DNA of 64,000 nt. Source: Nonlabens ulvanivorans (GTDB lineage Bacteria; Bacteroidota; Bacteroidia; Flavobacteriales; Flavobacteriaceae). Location: NCBI RefSeq assembly GCF_000732625.1, contig NZ_JPJI01000005.1, positions 31,349 to 95,348 of the forward strand. Direction: 5' to 3'. The notes below the pieces were generated by a model, which was given only the letters and a program-made list of their open reading frames with translations, did no database searches and was not told where the DNA came from. This document shows positions 19,207 to 27,501 of this stretch, one piece after another (positions within the stretch are counted from its first letter, which is position 1; each line of letters begins with the position of its first letter). The translations under genes and the position numbers were made by a program.

Positions 19207-19239
19207 GAGATTTACTGATAAATTTTTATCACGAATCTC
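19207..19239 (+). promoter_or_regulatory. Inverted repeat between serC and serA
   Basis: Nested arms GAGATT (19207-19212) / AATCTC (19234-19239) and TGATAAA (19216-19222) / TTTATCA (19225-19231) form an interrupted dyad about 78 bp before the serA start. There is no T run after it, so it does not look like a terminator. It could be an operator or an mRNA hairpin. I cannot name a regulator. Confidence 0.35.
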
Positions 19240-19316
19240 ATAGAAATAAAGAGTAGTATAAAACCTAATTAAAAACTACAGTTATTGATTAACTGACAAT
19301 AGACAATACAATTAAG

Positions 19317-20276
19317 ATGAGCAAAAAAGTATTAGCAAACGATGGAGTTTCACAAAGCGGAATAGACAAGTTAACAGCAGCTGGTTATGAGGTAATTACT
19401 ACTAACGTAGCACAAGATCAACTAGAAAGTTATATCAATAAACATGAAATTGCAGTATTGTTAGTGCGATCAGCAACGACAGCTCGCAAAGAACTTATAG
19501 ATAACTGCCCTAACCTTAAGATTATAGGTCGTGGCGGTGTAGGAATGGATAACATCGATGTAGAATATGCACGTGAGAAAGGCTTAAAGGTTATCAATAC
19601 ACCAGCTGCAAGTAGCGCCAGTGTGGCTGAGTTAGTTTTTGCTCACCTTTATGGTGGTGTCCGTTTCCTTTACGACAGTAACCGCAATATGCCTCTAGAA
19701 GGAGATACGAATTTTAAAGGATTGAAAAAACAATATGCAAAAGGTTCTGAACTACGTGGTAGAACTCTCGGTATTATAGGAATAGGTCGTATAGGTCAAG
19801 AAGTTGCTAAAATTGCTGCTGGTGTAGGAATGAAAGTTGTGGCTCATGATTCTTATGCAGACACTGCTCCTACCGTTTCTTGGGAATTATTTGACGGACA
19901 AACCGTTTCTGTAGAGATTCCATTAGTTAGTAAAGAAGAATTGCTAGCACAATCAGACTTTGTCACTTTACATGTTCCTGCTCAAAAAGATTACGTAATT
20001 AGCGAGCTAGAATTTAATCAAATGAAAAAAGGCGCTGCTATTATAAATGCAGCTCGTGGTGGTGTTATAGATGAGGTGGCACTTGTAAACGCATTGGAAT
20101 CTGAGCATATTTCATTTGCCGCTCTAGATACTTTTGAAAAAGAACCACAACCAGAAATGGTCTTACTTATGAATTCTAATCTATCTTTAAGTCCGCACAT
20201 CGGTGCTGCGACTAATGAAGCTCAAGACCGTATAGGAACTGAACTTGCAGATCAGATTATTGAGATATTAGGATAA
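19317..20276 (+). CDS. serA: D-3-phosphoglycerate dehydrogenase, short form
   Basis: SerA oxidises 3-phosphoglycerate to 3-phosphohydroxypyruvate with NAD, the first step of serine synthesis. It is a D-2-hydroxyacid dehydrogenase with nucleotide loop GIIGIGRIGQ (about 150-160), active-site Arg in INAARGG and His in SPHIGAAT. At 319 aa it lacks the C-terminal ACT domain that gives serine feedback in longer forms, which is normal in this group. The start follows the family (MSKKVLANDGVS). Assignment to serA rather than another D-2-hydroxyacid dehydrogenase rests on the neighbouring serC. Confidence 0.9.
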   Translation: MSKKVLANDGVSQSGIDKLTAAGYEVITTNVAQDQLESYINKHEIAVLLVRSATTARKELIDNCPNLKIIGRGGVGMDNIDVEYAREKGLKVINTPAASSASVAELVFAHLYGGVRFLYDSNRNMPLEGDTNFKGLKKQYAKGSELRGRTLGIIGIGRIGQEVAKIAAGVGMKVVAHDSYADTAPTVSWELFDGQTVSVEIPLVSKEELLAQSDFVTLHVPAQKDYVISELEFNQMKKGAAIINAARGGVIDEVALVNALESEHISFAALDTFEKEPQPEMVLLMNSNLSLSPHIGAATNEAQDRIGTELADQIIEILG

Positions 20277-20293
20277 ATAATTTCAAAACTGTG

Positions 20294-20323
20294 AAAAGTC
20301 GTGAATTGTTTCTCGGCTTTTTT
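20294..20323 (+). terminator. Rho-independent terminator after serA
   Basis: AAAAGTCG (20294-20301) pairs with CGGCTTTT (20314-20321) with one G-T wobble, followed by T bases. The stem is fairly weak. Confidence 0.65.
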
Positions 20324-20338
20324 ATGGTATATAATTAC

Positions 20339-20352
20339 GCTTTCGCGAAAGC
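20339..20352. repeat. Dispersed palindrome, copy 6 (intergenic, perfect)
   Basis: Perfect GCTTTCGCGAAAGC, extended to a perfect 22-bp palindrome at 20335-20356. It lies after the serA terminator and 46 bp before the next gene. This is the longest intergenic copy. Confidence 0.95.
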
Positions 20353-20398
20353 GTAACAACAACACACTATTGCTATCTTTACAATCCAATAACGATAC

Positions 20399-20896
20399 AT
20401 GGACAATAATGACATTTTAAGACGCTTGCGATTTATACTCAATTTGAGTGACGATGCAATGATCGATACCTATGCTAAAGGTGGCGCACCAGTAACACGT
20501 GCTGAAGTAAGCGACTGGCTTAAAAAGGAAGAAGATGTAGATTTTAAAGAAGTTGTAGACGTTAATTTAGCGACCTTTCTTAATGGTGTGATTGTTAATT
20601 ATCGTGGTAAAAAAGATGGCGTTACTCCTGAAGCAGAAATGGTTCTGGACAACAATACGATTCTGCGTAAACTTAAAATTGCTTTTAACTTTAAGTCTGA
20701 TGAATTAATTTATATCTGGAAAAAGGCAGATGTCGAAATAAGTGAAACAGAATTAAGTGCTTTCTTTAGAAAAAAAACACATGCTAAGTATAAATACTTA
20801 AATGATCAATACTTACGTAAGTTTTTAAAAGGCTTTCAAATTCAGCGTAAAACACAACGTGAAAAAGAGGAGAAACGGAACTCTTACAAAAAGTAA
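20399..20896 (+). CDS. DUF1456 protein (YehS-like)
   Basis: The 165-residue protein carries two copies of the DUF1456 domain (about 3-70 and 83-150), each with the pattern NN-ILR-L-x-NF/SD-D-I and a later FLNG or FLKG. YehS of E. coli is the best-known member; its role is not known. The C-terminus is highly basic (RKTQREKEEKRNSYKK). It ends in a strong bidirectional terminator shared with ccsBA. TATCTTTA, one base off the -7 consensus, lies upstream at 20384. Confidence 0.85.
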   Translation: MDNNDILRRLRFILNLSDDAMIDTYAKGGAPVTRAEVSDWLKKEEDVDFKEVVDVNLATFLNGVIVNYRGKKDGVTPEAEMVLDNNTILRKLKIAFNFKSDELIYIWKKADVEISETELSAFFRKKTHAKYKYLNDQYLRKFLKGFQIQRKTQREKEEKRNSYKK

Positions 20897-20901
20897 TATA
20901 T

Positions 20902-20937
20902 AAAAAAAGCCTCATCGTTAATGATGAGGCTTTTTTT
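20902..20937. terminator. Bidirectional terminator between the DUF1456 and ccsBA genes
   Basis: GCCTCATC (20909-20916) pairs with GATGAGGC (20923-20930) around a 6-base loop, flanked by an A run and a T run, so it can act for both converging genes. Confidence 0.92.
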
Positions 20938-20958
20938 ATGCATAGTTTCATTCAAGGA

Positions 20959-23900
20959 TTATTCTTCTCGATCCTTCTTTTTAAAGACTTTCTTTTCTTT
21001 TATATAAGCTGGTATACCGATGGCAGCAACAAATATTAAGAAGTATCCAACATATTTTAAAGACAAGACTTGATCTCCACTAGCATAACTATGTAAGCCA
21101 GATAAGTAGAAATTCACACCGAAATAAGTCATTAAAATCGATAGAAAAGCAAGGATAGACCACAAATTAAATGTCCACCTACTTTTTAGTCCTGGTACTA
21201 ATCTTAAGTGGAGTACAATGGCATAAACAAAGATGCTAATAAGCGCCCAAGTCTCTTTAGGATCCCAGCCCCAGTAACGTCCCCAACTTTCATTTGCCCA
21301 CATACCACCTAAAAAGTTACCTATGGTGAGCATTATTAATCCTATGGTAATGGCTGCTTCATTGATATAAGTAAGTTGCTTAATATTTAAATCCATGCGC
21401 TTTTTATTCTTATCATTTGAAAAAATCATAAGTATAAAAGTGATAATTCCTAAAATCATTCCTAAAGCAAATGGTCCATAACTAGCCACAATAACAGCAA
21501 CATGTATCATCAACCAATAACTATCTAGGACTGGTTGTATGTTTGCCACATCTGGATCTAACCAGTTTAAATGTGCAACCCATAATACTATAGCTACCAC
21601 AAAAGCTGCCGCCGCCATCGTTAATTCGCTCTTACGACCTAGTAGCAAACCGAATAGCATGATTGCCCAAGCTACATACAGCAAAGACTCATATGCATCA
21701 GACCATGGTGCGTGACCACTGATATACCATCTAGTAATTAAACCTGCCATGTGAACGACAAACAATCCAATAATCACTACTTTATGAAATTGAATAGCGT
21801 ATCGTAATTCTTTCAACGGTTTCTTCATTAAAATTTCAGAAACCAGTAGAATGATTAAGAAAACGCCAAACCATGCATACCACATGTAAAGGTTTCTAAA
21901 AACATCATATTTGTTATAGAGGATTTCAGCTTTAATTTTATTCTCGCTAGGCATCACCTCGCCTCCATATGCTTTTTGAAAACGATTAAGACTTGCTAAT
22001 ACTTGATCTGCCTCGGTATAATCTCCTTTTACCTTTCCATATCTCAATGTTTGAAGATATGCTGGTATAAACTGTTTAGTTAGTACAGAGTCAGTAGATT
22101 TAAATCCTGCATCATTCAATTCTGGATAAGAATACCATTTATTAATAGGATCATTAGGTTTAGGGAATATTCTAATCATAGAACTAGAAACCACCTGATC
22201 TAGTATTCCTAGGTTTGAGTTAACATCGATAAAATCTTTTTGAAAAGCATTTTTGCGATCCGACTGATTTGCTTCATCTAGATATGGTGCAAGTTTGAAA
22301 GCTATAAACTCACCGTCTGGAGATCTAAAAAAGTCCATCCCAGCAGCATATTTTCTAGAACGATCTATACCTAAAATATCTCTGATAGAATCATTTCCTC
22401 TTTTTAATCTAATCAATGGAACCTCATACCATAGGTTACCAAACTGCATCATACTTAACAAAGTCTGTTCTGGCGAAAGACGTACAACACTATCTCCTAC
22501 CGTTGCTTCATAATAATCACGCTCTGATATCTTACGCAATAATTCAGAAGCTAGTGTACTAATAGGCTTCATACGACCATTATCCTGTATAATCACTTCA
22601 CCAAACTTATCTGCCTGTTCTTGCGGTATCATATTAGCAACAATGATGCTATCCAACCTAGATACTGGCGTTTGTCTTAATTTAGTGTTTGTAGCCGTTA
22701 CCTCTTGATGTTCTCCAGGAGCGTGATCGTGACCTTCATGTCCATCTTGGGCAAAGCTAAAAGTAGACATCAATAAGATGAGAACAGCGGTGATATTCAA
22801 TTTGGCTTTTCTTTTATTAACACGTTTTATCAATCGTCCTAATTCACCAAATCGAGTATTAGGATCAAATAATAGGGCTAGTAATCCTAGATATAAAAGA
22901 TAATAACCAGCATAAGTCACGGTCTTACCCCAAAAATCATAATTAACAGATAAGTGAGTTCCTAGTTCGTCAGGATCAAATCCTGCTTGAAAAAATCGAT
23001 ATCCTTCTTTATCTAAAACGTTGTTCATATAAATACGTTGTGAGGTACTCCCATTATCGTCGTTTACTAAAACTTTACTCTCAAAAGCGGCATATGCCTT
23101 CTCGGTACCAGGATGCTTATCTGCTATAAAATCCTCAAGAGTGATAGAAAATGGAAGTTCACGCATGATAGAACCATACTTAATGTAAAGATTCACTCCA
23201 TTAACTTCAACATCTACATAATCAGACACTATACCTTTTCCACCTAGCATTTCTATTCTCTTACTATCACCACCAGATGTTACCGTTGCCTTTATCCCAT
23301 AAGCCTTTGCCGCAGTAGGCTCAGGTGATTTAATAATACCAACGTTACCAGCTGTAATCGGTTCTGGAATCACAAACTGCATATTCCCTAAAGTATATAG
23401 AGATCTTAAATTTAAAGTCTGAATACTATCTTTAAAAACTTCGCCTTGCATCTGATCTGCCATACGCATGAACTGACCTTCAAAAGGTGTTTGAATAGTA
23501 TAACCATTCCAGTTTTCTACAATATTGACAATGTCCTCTGCTGCTGCTAGTTCTGGATCTAAATTAACTCCAAAAAGTGTATTGTGTATTAAAGCCTTTT
23601 CACCATCTTTCAATAGGTGATCATGACGTGTTCCTTGTCCGGCTTCTACGATTTTAAGATAACGTTCTTTTCCATCTTCACTAGGTATTAAACCTTCTAC
23701 AGCATCAAAAATCAATGTGTCGATTGTTATGGAAATGTCTTTATCATAAAACTCTTCATTTAAAGAGTAATCATAATCGTATGGTGTGATTAACATCTTA
23801 TCCTTTATCTCACGCTGCATTTCTTGCCCATCTGGACTCATTCCTTGCATGATCACACTCATATAAGTTTCATCAGAATAAAAAGCCTCTTCTGTATTTC

Positions 23901-24231
23901 CTTCACGTATCAACATCATTCCTTCAAAAGAAATATAACGAGTAATACCAGCTCCTATAATGATAAGTATCCATGATAAATGTAAAGTTAGCGTCGCCCA
24001 CTTTTTCCACTGTAATAATTGATAACGCTTTATATTCCCTATAAAATTGAGTACCAATAAGAACATCATTGCACTAAACCACCATGCGTTATAAATCCAC
24101 TTTTTTGAAGTAGGTGTGTCATAAATATGTTCTATCCATGTACCTACCGCCATGCTCAACGCAAATGCAAATAATAAAAAAGTCATGGTTCTAGTAGAGA
24201 AGAGTAACTTGACAATCCAGTGGTCTTTCAT
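20959..24231 (-). CDS. ccsBA: Fused cytochrome c biogenesis protein CcsBA
   Basis: This 1090-residue membrane protein joins a ResB/CcsB half to a CcsA half; it exports heme and attaches it to apocytochrome c in System II. The N-terminal half has membrane segments at about 10-30, 45-65 and 75-100, a large periplasmic region (about 105-440) and another segment. A His-rich patch (QDGHEGHDHAPGEHQ, near 495) follows. The C-terminal half (about 780-1085) is multi-pass with the heme-handling WWD domain (WANESWGRYWGWDPKETW, near 977-995). Single-polypeptide CcsBA is typical of Bacteroidota and Epsilonproteobacteria. It stands alone, with its own promoter and terminator. Confidence 0.95.
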   Translation of the reverse strand: MKDHWIVKLLFSTRTMTFLLFAFALSMAVGTWIEHIYDTPTSKKWIYNAWWFSAMMFLLVLNFIGNIKRYQLLQWKKWATLTLHLSWILIIIGAGITRYISFEGMMLIREGNTEEAFYSDETYMSVIMQGMSPDGQEMQREIKDKMLITPYDYDYSLNEEFYDKDISITIDTLIFDAVEGLIPSEDGKERYLKIVEAGQGTRHDHLLKDGEKALIHNTLFGVNLDPELAAAEDIVNIVENWNGYTIQTPFEGQFMRMADQMQGEVFKDSIQTLNLRSLYTLGNMQFVIPEPITAGNVGIIKSPEPTAAKAYGIKATVTSGGDSKRIEMLGGKGIVSDYVDVEVNGVNLYIKYGSIMRELPFSITLEDFIADKHPGTEKAYAAFESKVLVNDDNGSTSQRIYMNNVLDKEGYRFFQAGFDPDELGTHLSVNYDFWGKTVTYAGYYLLYLGLLALLFDPNTRFGELGRLIKRVNKRKAKLNITAVLILLMSTFSFAQDGHEGHDHAPGEHQEVTATNTKLRQTPVSRLDSIIVANMIPQEQADKFGEVIIQDNGRMKPISTLASELLRKISERDYYEATVGDSVVRLSPEQTLLSMMQFGNLWYEVPLIRLKRGNDSIRDILGIDRSRKYAAGMDFFRSPDGEFIAFKLAPYLDEANQSDRKNAFQKDFIDVNSNLGILDQVVSSSMIRIFPKPNDPINKWYSYPELNDAGFKSTDSVLTKQFIPAYLQTLRYGKVKGDYTEADQVLASLNRFQKAYGGEVMPSENKIKAEILYNKYDVFRNLYMWYAWFGVFLIILLVSEILMKKPLKELRYAIQFHKVVIIGLFVVHMAGLITRWYISGHAPWSDAYESLLYVAWAIMLFGLLLGRKSELTMAAAAFVVAIVLWVAHLNWLDPDVANIQPVLDSYWLMIHVAVIVASYGPFALGMILGIITFILMIFSNDKNKKRMDLNIKQLTYINEAAITIGLIMLTIGNFLGGMWANESWGRYWGWDPKETWALISIFVYAIVLHLRLVPGLKSRWTFNLWSILAFLSILMTYFGVNFYLSGLHSYASGDQVLSLKYVGYFLIFVAAIGIPAYIKEKKVFKKKDREE

Positions 24232-24250
24232 AGCGCTGTTTTACAGTTTG

Positions 24251-24258
24251 CAAAGATA
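24251..24258 (-). promoter_or_regulatory. -7 promoter box of ccsBA
   Basis: The minus strand reads TATCTTTG, a match to TAnnTTTG, 19 bp before the ATG at 24231. Confidence 0.7.
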
Positions 24259-24317
24259 CTTTACAAAACCCGTTTCACCTAGCTTGTAGGTCGTTCCACA
24301 GTTTGTATTTTTACAAC

Positions 24318-25115
24318 ATGATGGAGATAATTGTAATCGGTACTGGTAACCTAGGTTTAAATCTATGTAAGGCTATTGAAAATCAATATGTTAATAATGA
24401 TTCCGCTTTCGCGAAAGCAAAAAACACGAACGTTAAAAATACCCTAAAATTAGTAGGTTACTACAACACGAGCGCTACGTGTATAGATACTCTAAAGGCA
24501 CCACTACTCTACTCTATCAAGGCTCTTCCTAAAGCAGATCTGGTTATTATCGCAACACCAGATGATCACATCGTTAATGTAAGTACTACCATTAACAGTA
24601 ACGCCATTATAGCTCACACCAGTGGTAGCGTTGCAATGCAGGCTGTATCTAACCATGTTAATCACGGTGTTTTTTATATACCACAAAGTTTCAGTAAGTC
24701 TAGAGAAATGAACTTTAAAGAATTGCCTATCTGTGTCGAGTTTAATAACAATATTGCTCAAGAAGGATTGGAGAAATTAGGCAATCAGTTGTCTAGCAAG
24801 CTTACATATCTTAATTCACAACAACGTGGACGTTTACACATCGCTGCCGTTTATATGAATAACTTTGTCAACCACTGTTATACAAAAGCCGATGAAATTT
24901 TAAATGAAGCTAATATTGATGCTTCTTTACTATATCCTTTAATGAATGAAACGCTTGCAAAAGCACAAGAAATAAGCCCATATGAGGCGCAAACAGGTCC
25001 TGCAAGGCGTAACGATGTGCAAACCATTGCGAGACATCTTGAGGCTATAAAATCTAATGATCGCAATATGTATGACGCGATTACACAATCAATTAAAAAC
25101 ACCTATGGCAATTAG
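24318..25115 (+). CDS. Rossmann-like/DUF2520 protein (F420-dependent oxidoreductase-like)
   Basis: An N-terminal Rossmann domain (VIGTGNLGLNLCKAI; GxGxxG at about residues 8-13) and a C-terminal DUF2520 helical domain (LHIAAVYMNNFVNHCYTKADEIL) give a ketopantoate/6-phosphogluconate dehydrogenase-like fold. The substrate is unknown. I took MMEIIVIG at 24318 (266 aa) because the preceding frame start is a TTG. Residues 25-42 look longer than in usual relatives, and that extra segment contains the palindrome at 24405 (AFAKA). It overlaps the KdsC-like gene by 11 nt and heads an operon through maf. Confidence 0.82.
   Translation: MMEIIVIGTGNLGLNLCKAIENQYVNNDSAFAKAKNTNVKNTLKLVGYYNTSATCIDTLKAPLLYSIKALPKADLVIIATPDDHIVNVSTTINSNAIIAHTSGSVAMQAVSNHVNHGVFYIPQSFSKSREMNFKELPICVEFNNNIAQEGLEKLGNQLSSKLTYLNSQQRGRLHIAAVYMNNFVNHCYTKADEILNEANIDASLLYPLMNETLAKAQEISPYEAQTGPARRNDVQTIARHLEAIKSNDRNMYDAITQSIKNTYGN
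24405..24418. repeat. Dispersed palindrome, copy 7 (inside DUF2520 gene, perfect)
   Basis: Perfect GCTTTCGCGAAAGC, read as A-F-A-K-A in NDSAFAKAKN, apparently within extra residues compared with the family. Confidence 0.95.
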
Positions 25116-25638
25116 TTATAAAGAATTATTACACGAGATTACAACCTTCTTCTTTGATGTAGATGGCGTACTTACCGATGGTAGAATGTTAATATCAGAA
25201 AGTGGCGAGTTATTAAGAACGATGAATGCCAAAGATGGTTATGCTATTAAAACTGCACTACAGCAAGGTTTTAATGTTTGTATTATTACTGGTGGTCGTA
25301 ATAATGGAGTAAAGTCTAGGTTAGAAGGTCTAGGCGTTAAAGATGTATTTCTAGATGCGCATGATAAAATGAAATACCTTCATCAATATGCTGCTGCACA
25401 TGATTTAAAACCCGAACAAATGCTTTACATGGGTGATGATATGCCAGATGTCGAGGCTATCGAGTTTGTAGGCCTAGGAACTTGCCCACAAGATGCTATA
25501 GCCGAAGTTAAAGCTGTAAGCGATTATATCTCACACAAGCATGGTGGTGATGGTTGTGTGCGTGATGTCATAGAGCAGGTTCTCAAAGTACAAGGAAAAT
25601 GGCATGTGGCTGGTGGAAAGAATATTCAATCATCTTAA
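25105..25638 (+). CDS. KdsC-like HAD phosphatase (3-deoxy-D-manno-octulosonate 8-phosphate phosphatase)
   Basis: This is a small C0-type HAD hydrolase of 177 aa. The nucleophile motif is FFFDVDGVLTDG (D18, D20), motif II lies in IITGGRNN, and motif IV in YMGDDMPDVEA. There is no cap domain, as in KdsC, which removes phosphate from KDO-8-phosphate in lipopolysaccharide core synthesis. The start at 25105 (MAISYKELL) is chosen by family and overlaps the preceding gene by 11 nt. Nearby kdsA/kdsB genes are absent, so kdsC is a good but not certain name. Confidence 0.85.
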   Translation: MAISYKELLHEITTFFFDVDGVLTDGRMLISESGELLRTMNAKDGYAIKTALQQGFNVCIITGGRNNGVKSRLEGLGVKDVFLDAHDKMKYLHQYAAAHDLKPEQMLYMGDDMPDVEAIEFVGLGTCPQDAIAEVKAVSDYISHKHGGDGCVRDVIEQVLKVQGKWHVAGGKNIQSS

Positions 25639-25665
25639 ATAGATTATACATTTTCTACTATTATA

Positions 25666-26583
25666 ATGACAATGCTTACATTTCTTAAATTAATTCGCTG
25701 GCCTAATGTTTTGATGACCATACTTGCACAATTGGTCATCGTTTATGCAATTTTAAATCCGTCTGGTGTTGATCTCGCTTTAAACTGGTGGCAACTTACA
25801 TTACTTATTCTATCGACCGCATTATTAACCGCTGGTGGTAATGTTATTAATGATATACAAGATGTTGAAATCGACAAAGTCAATAAACCTGAAAAAGTTC
25901 TAGTAGGCAAAGTAATTAGCGAGAATAATGCGTTTACCATCTATGGTGTTTTAACGATTATAGCGGTTATTGCTGGTTTTGTTCTTTCAAACAGTCTTGA
26001 CAAACCTATCATGGCCACTGTTTTTGTTTTTATAGCCTTTGTACTTTATATCTATGCTACCACCTTAAAAGGTATGTTGCTGATAGGGAATCTATTGATT
26101 TCATTATTAGTAGGGTTAGTAATTATGATTACTGGAATCTTTGAATTATATCCAGTGATAACACCGGTAAATCAAGGTGCGCAACAAGTCATGTTAAAGA
26201 TATTATTTGATTTTGCCACTGGTGCATTTTTAATAAATCTAGCTCGTGAATGGGTAAAAGATTGCGAAGACATTAATGGAGATCATTCTGGTGGAAGAAA
26301 TACGCTAGCCATTGCTATAGGCAGAATAAGAGCTGCACGAGTTGTAAGTATTTTTCTATTAGGCGTGATAGCCTTATTTGTGTGGTACATCTATAATTAC
26401 CTTTATCAAAATCAAATAGCACTATTCTACTTTGTATTTATCATTATTGCACCACTTATGTATGTGATGTTAAGGCTATGGAGTTCTGAAAAAACAGCTC
26501 AATTCACATTGTTGAGTATGATTCTTAAAATCGTATTATTTGCCGGAATATGCTCTATGGCAGTCATCTCCCTAACTGTATAA
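25666..26583 (+). CDS. UbiA-family prenyltransferase
   Basis: The 305-residue membrane protein has about nine hydrophobic segments. Its first Asp-rich motif is NDIQDVEID (62-70, NDxxDxxxD) and the second is DCEDINGDH (near 199), both binding Mg-diphosphate. The family attaches polyprenyl chains to an acceptor. The sequence resembles the geranylgeranylglycerol-phosphate/digeranylgeranyl branch common in Bacteroidota, but the acceptor cannot be decided here. It lies between a KdsC-like and a maf gene in one operon, and the maf frame begins near its end. Confidence 0.85.
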   Translation: MTMLTFLKLIRWPNVLMTILAQLVIVYAILNPSGVDLALNWWQLTLLILSTALLTAGGNVINDIQDVEIDKVNKPEKVLVGKVISENNAFTIYGVLTIIAVIAGFVLSNSLDKPIMATVFVFIAFVLYIYATTLKGMLLIGNLLISLLVGLVIMITGIFELYPVITPVNQGAQQVMLKILFDFATGAFLINLAREWVKDCEDINGDHSGGRNTLAIAIGRIRAARVVSIFLLGVIALFVWYIYNYLYQNQIALFYFVFIIIAPLMYVMLRLWSSEKTAQFTLLSMILKIVLFAGICSMAVISLTV

Positions 26584-26585
26584 CT

Positions 26586-27167
26586 ATGCTTCAAGAAAAA
26601 TTTAAGAATACCGAAATCATTCTAGCGTCGCAATCACCTAGAAGACAAGAGCTTTTAAAAGGACTTGACATTAATTTCAAGATTGAAACCAGACCAGTAA
26701 ATGAAGTATATTCTAATGATTTAAAAGGTGCACAAATCACTGATTACCTATCAGTTCTTAAAGCTGATGCCTTCATAAATGATTTAAAGGATGATCAACT
26801 ATTAATTACAAGTGATACTATCGTTTGGTTCAATGATGCACCGCTGGAAAAACCTAAAAATGATCAGCATGCTATCGACATGATTACTTCAATGAGTGGT
26901 CAAGTTCATGAAGTTTATACCTCAGTTTGTTTTACCTCTACTACTCAACAAACCGTAATTAACGATTGTACTAAAGTGCATTTTGCAAATTTAACTGCTG
27001 CAGAGATTGAATATTACGTAAAAACATACCGACCAATGGATAAAGCCGGTGCATACGGTATTCAGGACTGGTTAGGCTATGCAGCGGTTACCAGGCTTGA
27101 AGGCTGCTATTACAATGTAATGGGATTACCATTGCCTAAGGTATATGGGTTTTTAAAGAGTTTATAA
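26586..27167 (+). CDS. maf: Maf-family nucleoside triphosphate pyrophosphatase
   Basis: Maf proteins hydrolyse non-canonical or modified nucleoside triphosphates such as dTTP and UTP derivatives and are linked to housecleaning and septum control. The N-terminal ILASQSPRRQELL is the diagnostic motif; SDTIVW and the later KAGAYGIQDW complete the active site. From the ATG at 26586 it is 193 aa, the usual size; an upstream in-frame start adds 12 stray residues. It starts 2 bp after the UbiA-like gene and is followed by a small protein gene 1 bp later. Confidence 0.92.
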   Translation: MLQEKFKNTEIILASQSPRRQELLKGLDINFKIETRPVNEVYSNDLKGAQITDYLSVLKADAFINDLKDDQLLITSDTIVWFNDAPLEKPKNDQHAIDMITSMSGQVHEVYTSVCFTSTTQQTVINDCTKVHFANLTAAEIEYYVKTYRPMDKAGAYGIQDWLGYAAVTRLEGCYYNVMGLPLPKVYGFLKSL

Positions 27168-27168
27168 A

Positions 27169-27378
27169 ATGAAAAAAGTCATTCTATTAATCATCATTCT
27201 ATCCATTGCGTTGGGCACACTTTTTTACTTCTCACGTATTTCCTTTCAAATAGATGCCTTTAAATTAAAATTATGGGCCAGTGAGGTATTATTTTTTCTA
27301 GTAGTAGGAGCTATTAGTGGCTTTATCTCGTTAAGGCATGGCAAACGATGGAGCCGGAAAAAAGATGAAAGTCAATAA
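27169..27378 (+). CDS. Small membrane protein at the end of the maf operon
   Basis: A 69-residue protein with an N-terminal hydrophobic segment (about 4-23) and a second one (about 36-54), ending in a basic tail (RHGKRWSRKKDESQ). It begins one base after the maf stop, so it is co-transcribed. No family recognised. Confidence 0.65.
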   Translation: MKKVILLIIILSIALGTLFYFSRISFQIDAFKLKLWASEVLFFLVVGAISGFISLRHGKRWSRKKDESQ

Positions 27379-27405
27379 TTATTTACACAAACTTGATGTG
27401 ATTAC

Positions 27406-27419
27406 GCTTTCGCGAAAGC
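27406..27419. repeat. Dispersed palindrome, copy 8 (intergenic, perfect)
   Basis: Perfect GCTTTCGCGAAAGC, 27 bp after the maf operon and about 80 bp before the SDR gene. It has no T run, so it is not a standard terminator. Confidence 0.95.
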
Positions 27420-27458
27420 AAACTTAAACTTTCTAAAAAGTTAAAATGCTATACGATT

Positions 27459-27476
27459 ACTAAACGATTGTTTAGT
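27459..27476. promoter_or_regulatory. Operator-like inverted repeat upstream of the SDR gene (TetR type)
   Basis: ACTAAAC-GATT-GTTTAGT is a perfect dyad with 7-bp arms and a 4-bp spacer, centred 34 bp before the ATG at 27502. Its size and AAAC/GTTT sequence are typical of operators bound by TetR-family repressors, which often control SDR/DoxX pairs. No tetR-like gene is in the window. Confidence 0.6.
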
Positions 27477-27501
27477 TTTATAGTTCATAAATACAAGAAT
27501 T

